Positions 46,988 through 49,431 of a stretch of 49,431 nucleotides of DNA are shown in pieces. Numbering within the stretch: the first letter of the stretch is position 1; the number at the start of each line of letters is the position of its first letter. The stretch lies in the NCBI GenBank assembly GCA_004802725.1, contig SGPM01000208.1:1-49431 (forward strand), in the 5' to 3' direction. The DNA is from Antrodiella citrinella (Eukaryota > Basidiomycota > Agaricomycetes > Polyporales > Steccherinaceae). The position numbers and the translations under genes were made by a program. The notes below the pieces were generated by a model. It was not told the origin of the DNA, searched no databases, and saw nothing but the letters and a program-made list of their open reading frames with translations.

Positions 46988-47512
46988 GGACGTTTCCTGA
47001 GCAATGAAGAGAACGTGCTGAACGACGAGCAAGTGGTGGTAGACGCAGAAAGACGCAGCGCAAGCAGGCGGGCGTTGTGTGTGGCGGTGGTGGTCGAGGA
47101 CAGAGAGAGACGGAGCCGACGGCCCAACCGGGGGCGAATTCACGCGCAGGGCAGTCACACGTGTGACGGTCAACGATTAAACAGTGACATCTGTCACGGT
47201 CGCGCTGCTGGACTCTCTGCTCGCTGCGTCCAGTTTTCCTTTTCGTTGGTGAAACGAGTGAGCTCGTCGACCGCCTGTGCACGGCTGCAGGTCCATCAGG
47301 ATCGTCAGCGCCGCCCATCGACGGCGGAAGGGCGGGGGCGCTGCGTGGGAAAGGACATGCGTGTATTCCCACGGGGTGGAATTGTAGTATTTTCGTTGGG
47401 TTTCCTCCTCCCTGGTCGCAGTCAGATAGATCTCGAGGCTCCTCCGCACAGCGGTAGTCCTTTTTCAGCAGATCAGCCCACTGCCGACCACAGACACCCA
47501 CAACGCGCACAC
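46988..47512. promoter_or_regulatory. Divergent promoter with two GTCAC palindromes
   Basis: Shared upstream region of Mex67 (minus) and the AT-hook/Myb-like gene (plus). It contains the perfect 14-bp palindrome GTCACACGTGTGAC at 47154-47167, with a CACGTG core. Another, GTGACATCTGTCAC, lies at 47184-47197 and is palindromic apart from its central TC. The remainder is GC-rich without other clear sites. Confidence 0.55.
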
Positions 47513-49431
47513 ATGAACCCCCAGTACTACCAACCTCTCTCCGCCGCCCTCCATGCCCCCGTCTCCGTAGCCAACGCCCAAGCCCAGCCCCAGTTCATCG
47601 CGTACGGCTCCCACGCTCGCGACGCGCCTGCCGCCGGCACTCCCAACCAGCAGCACCGTGAGGAGGAGGAGGAAGAAGAGGAAGACGACGAGGAGATCGT
47701 AGAGGAAGAACTCGACCACCACGACGCCCACCAAGGTCCCAGTACCCACTCGTCCCCTCGTCCCCCTCCCCCTCCGACCGCTCAATCGTCCTCGGGCTTC
47801 ACTGGGTGCGTCTTTTGCCCGCTTCGGTCTCAATGGTATAACTGAACAGAGCGCTCGCAGACCCGGAGGTGCTACCATCTCTCATCAGTTCAACACCATC
47901 CCAGCCCAGGATCACCCAAACCAATCCAGCACCGATGCAGACGGTGCCGAGAAACGCAAACCGGGCAGACCCCGCGGCTCTCGGAATCGCAAGCCCAGAG
48001 CTGCACCGGGTACTGCTTCTACACCAACAACTTCTTCAAAGGCCCCCGTCAACTCGCAACATCCTGGGTTCTACCAGTATCCCCCCGCACCTGCACACGC
48101 ACAAAACCAGCAATTCTACGAGTTTCAATGGAGAGCCCTCAACCTATGCTCGGAATTCTACAACGCCGCGGAGGAGCTCGTGGTCAGTACATTGTCTCTT
48201 ACTCGGGTCTTGCGCTACCCGCGCTAATTGCGCGTACTACTCCGCTCTTCACGCGCTCGCAGAAAGCAGCGTCGCCCGTTGTCATCGCGCAATGCTATCA
48301 AATGGGTCCTACAACAAAGATTGATCCATTGGCCATGATATCTGAAGCAAAACGCGTTTGTGACAACCTGGTATGTTCGATATTCCGTAACAGTGCGGTC
48401 CAAACCTTTGATGTCGCGTTCTGTAGCTCGCAAACCCAAGTCAGTTGGTTGGGACACCGCCACCGCCACCAGCCCCGATGTATTCACAAGTTCCAGCGTA
48501 TTCCACTATGCCACCCCCACCTCCTGGCAACGCGCAAGGACAACCGGCTGGTCCCAGTTCAGGACCAGTCCCCATGATAACGAATCCTCAATCATTTGTC
48601 ATGTCCCTCGGTGCGACAGCTCCTCAAGGACACCCACAACCGTACTACCCACCGATGTACGCGCAACCTGGATCGCGTTATCCCACCACGCCGTATTACT
48701 CTTACGCGCCGGGCACGTACTACGCACCTCCAGCTCAGCCTCAACCTCAGTCTCAACCTCAGTCTCAGTCTGTCAGTGCCGCGCCTGCGACGAGTCAACC
48801 TGCAAATTCAGCGAATAATACTGCGAGTCCACCGTCCGCTTCGGCTGCAGGACAATCCGCGTCTGCACCGCCGGCTACCGGGACACTCTCGACGTTCAAC
48901 GCAGCGACAGGGAATGCTGCTCCCGGTGGTCAGCAAGGGACATGGTCCGAGGAAGAGACTGAGCGGTTACGAAAACTCGCGGAGCAGAGCAGGGAGATTG
49001 GAGGTGCTCAGAGCAAAGGTGAGATCGAATGGGATTGGGTTGTTCATCAATGGGGCAACAGTCGAACGAGGTAAGGCCCTTCGCCTTCCCATATGGGCGG
49101 AAATTGACATCTGTTCTGCAGACATCAGATCTTGTTGAAGGCAACATCGATGGGACTGAAAGAGAGCACGACTCGCGGGACGAAACGACGTCGCGAGAAC
49201 GAAAACGCCGCGCCGGAAAGCGCCTCGTCTGCAAACCCACCACACTCTTCTCCTCCTACACAACCTCACCCGCAAGTTCAGCAGCAACAAGCACCTCCGC
49301 CCCAACAACAGCAGCAGCAGCCACCAGTGCCAACACAAGCCTCGCCAACACAAAGTCCCACCACGATCCCTTCATCCCGCCCAGCCACCACCACACCCAC
49401 GATCGCCCCAAACCGCATCTCCTCCGGGCCC
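47513..49431 (+). CDS. AT-hook and Myb-like nuclear protein (3' end outside window)
   Basis: Exons 47513-47805, 47861-48182, 48263-48370, 48445-49070 and 49122 onward join in matching phases. The start gives MNPQYYQPLSAALHAPVSV. A long acidic run (HREEEEEEEEDDEEIVEEEL) precedes a basic AT-hook-type motif (KRKPGRPRGSRNRKPR), expected to bind the minor groove of AT-rich DNA. A helical segment follows (FYEFQWRALNLCSEFYNAAE, then VVIAQCYQMGPTTKIDPLAM), and after a Pro/Gln/Tyr-rich linker a Myb-like segment begins GTWSEEETERLRKLAEQS and continues WDWVVHQWGNSRTRHQILLK. The tail is Gln/Pro/Thr-rich and still open at the window edge. It is probably a transcription or chromatin factor; target genes are unknown. 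Confidence 0.75.

Noticed and set aside
31426..49431. The two Myb-like genes as a recent duplicated pair
   Set aside because: Their Myb-like segments, exon layouts and flanking domains differ strongly. The shared Pro/Gln-rich tails are low complexity and not evidence of homology.

Overview
The window looks like nuclear DNA of a filamentous basidiomycete, most likely an agaricomycete. Genes are dense and lie on both strands. They are split by many 45-75 bp introns with GT...AG borders, and the encoded proteins are typical fungal housekeeping and accessory types. A Plavaka-type (KDZ superfamily) transposase and two NRPS-like A-T-R reductases fit that assignment. The species cannot be named from the sequence alone. 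Exon joints below were worked out by hand from reading frame, splice consensus and family conservation.

Left part (1-8.7 kb): a segment packed with short inverted repeats (about 99-842); a minus-strand single-pass membrane protein gene built of many short, phase-1-bounded exons (1547-2839); a 31-bp minisatellite (2950-3085); a short coiled-coil gene (3110-3794); a tiny candidate gene (4483-4903); and a Plavaka transposase gene (5109-8647) that seems to carry two frameshifts.

Centre (9.7-30.6 kb): two tandem NRPS-like reductase genes (9716-13771 and 14438-18450) that share 13 intron positions; a Cys-rich single-pass cell-surface protein (18719-19970, minus); a divergent proline iminopeptidase gene containing nine N calls (20498-22401); a SUN-domain nuclear envelope protein (22826-25930); a DHA1-type MFS transporter (27002-28837); a 59-residue tudor-like (DUF2945/HVA1-like) protein (29125-29471, minus); and a MAPEG-family microsomal glutathione transferase (29858-30574, minus). 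The reductases, transporter and MAPEG enzyme could belong to secondary metabolism and detoxification, but the housekeeping genes between them argue against one compact cluster.

Right part (31.4-49.4 kb): mostly conserved cell-biology genes. These are a Myb/SANT-like nuclear protein (31426-33088, minus), a tRNA-Ala(CGC) with an 8-nt intron (33573-33652), VPS39/Vam6 of the HOPS vacuolar tethering complex (33775-37737, minus), an ankyrin-repeat protein (39934-43343, minus), the mRNA export receptor Mex67/NXF1 (44373-46987, minus), and a divergently transcribed AT-hook/Myb-like protein that runs off the right edge (47513-49431).
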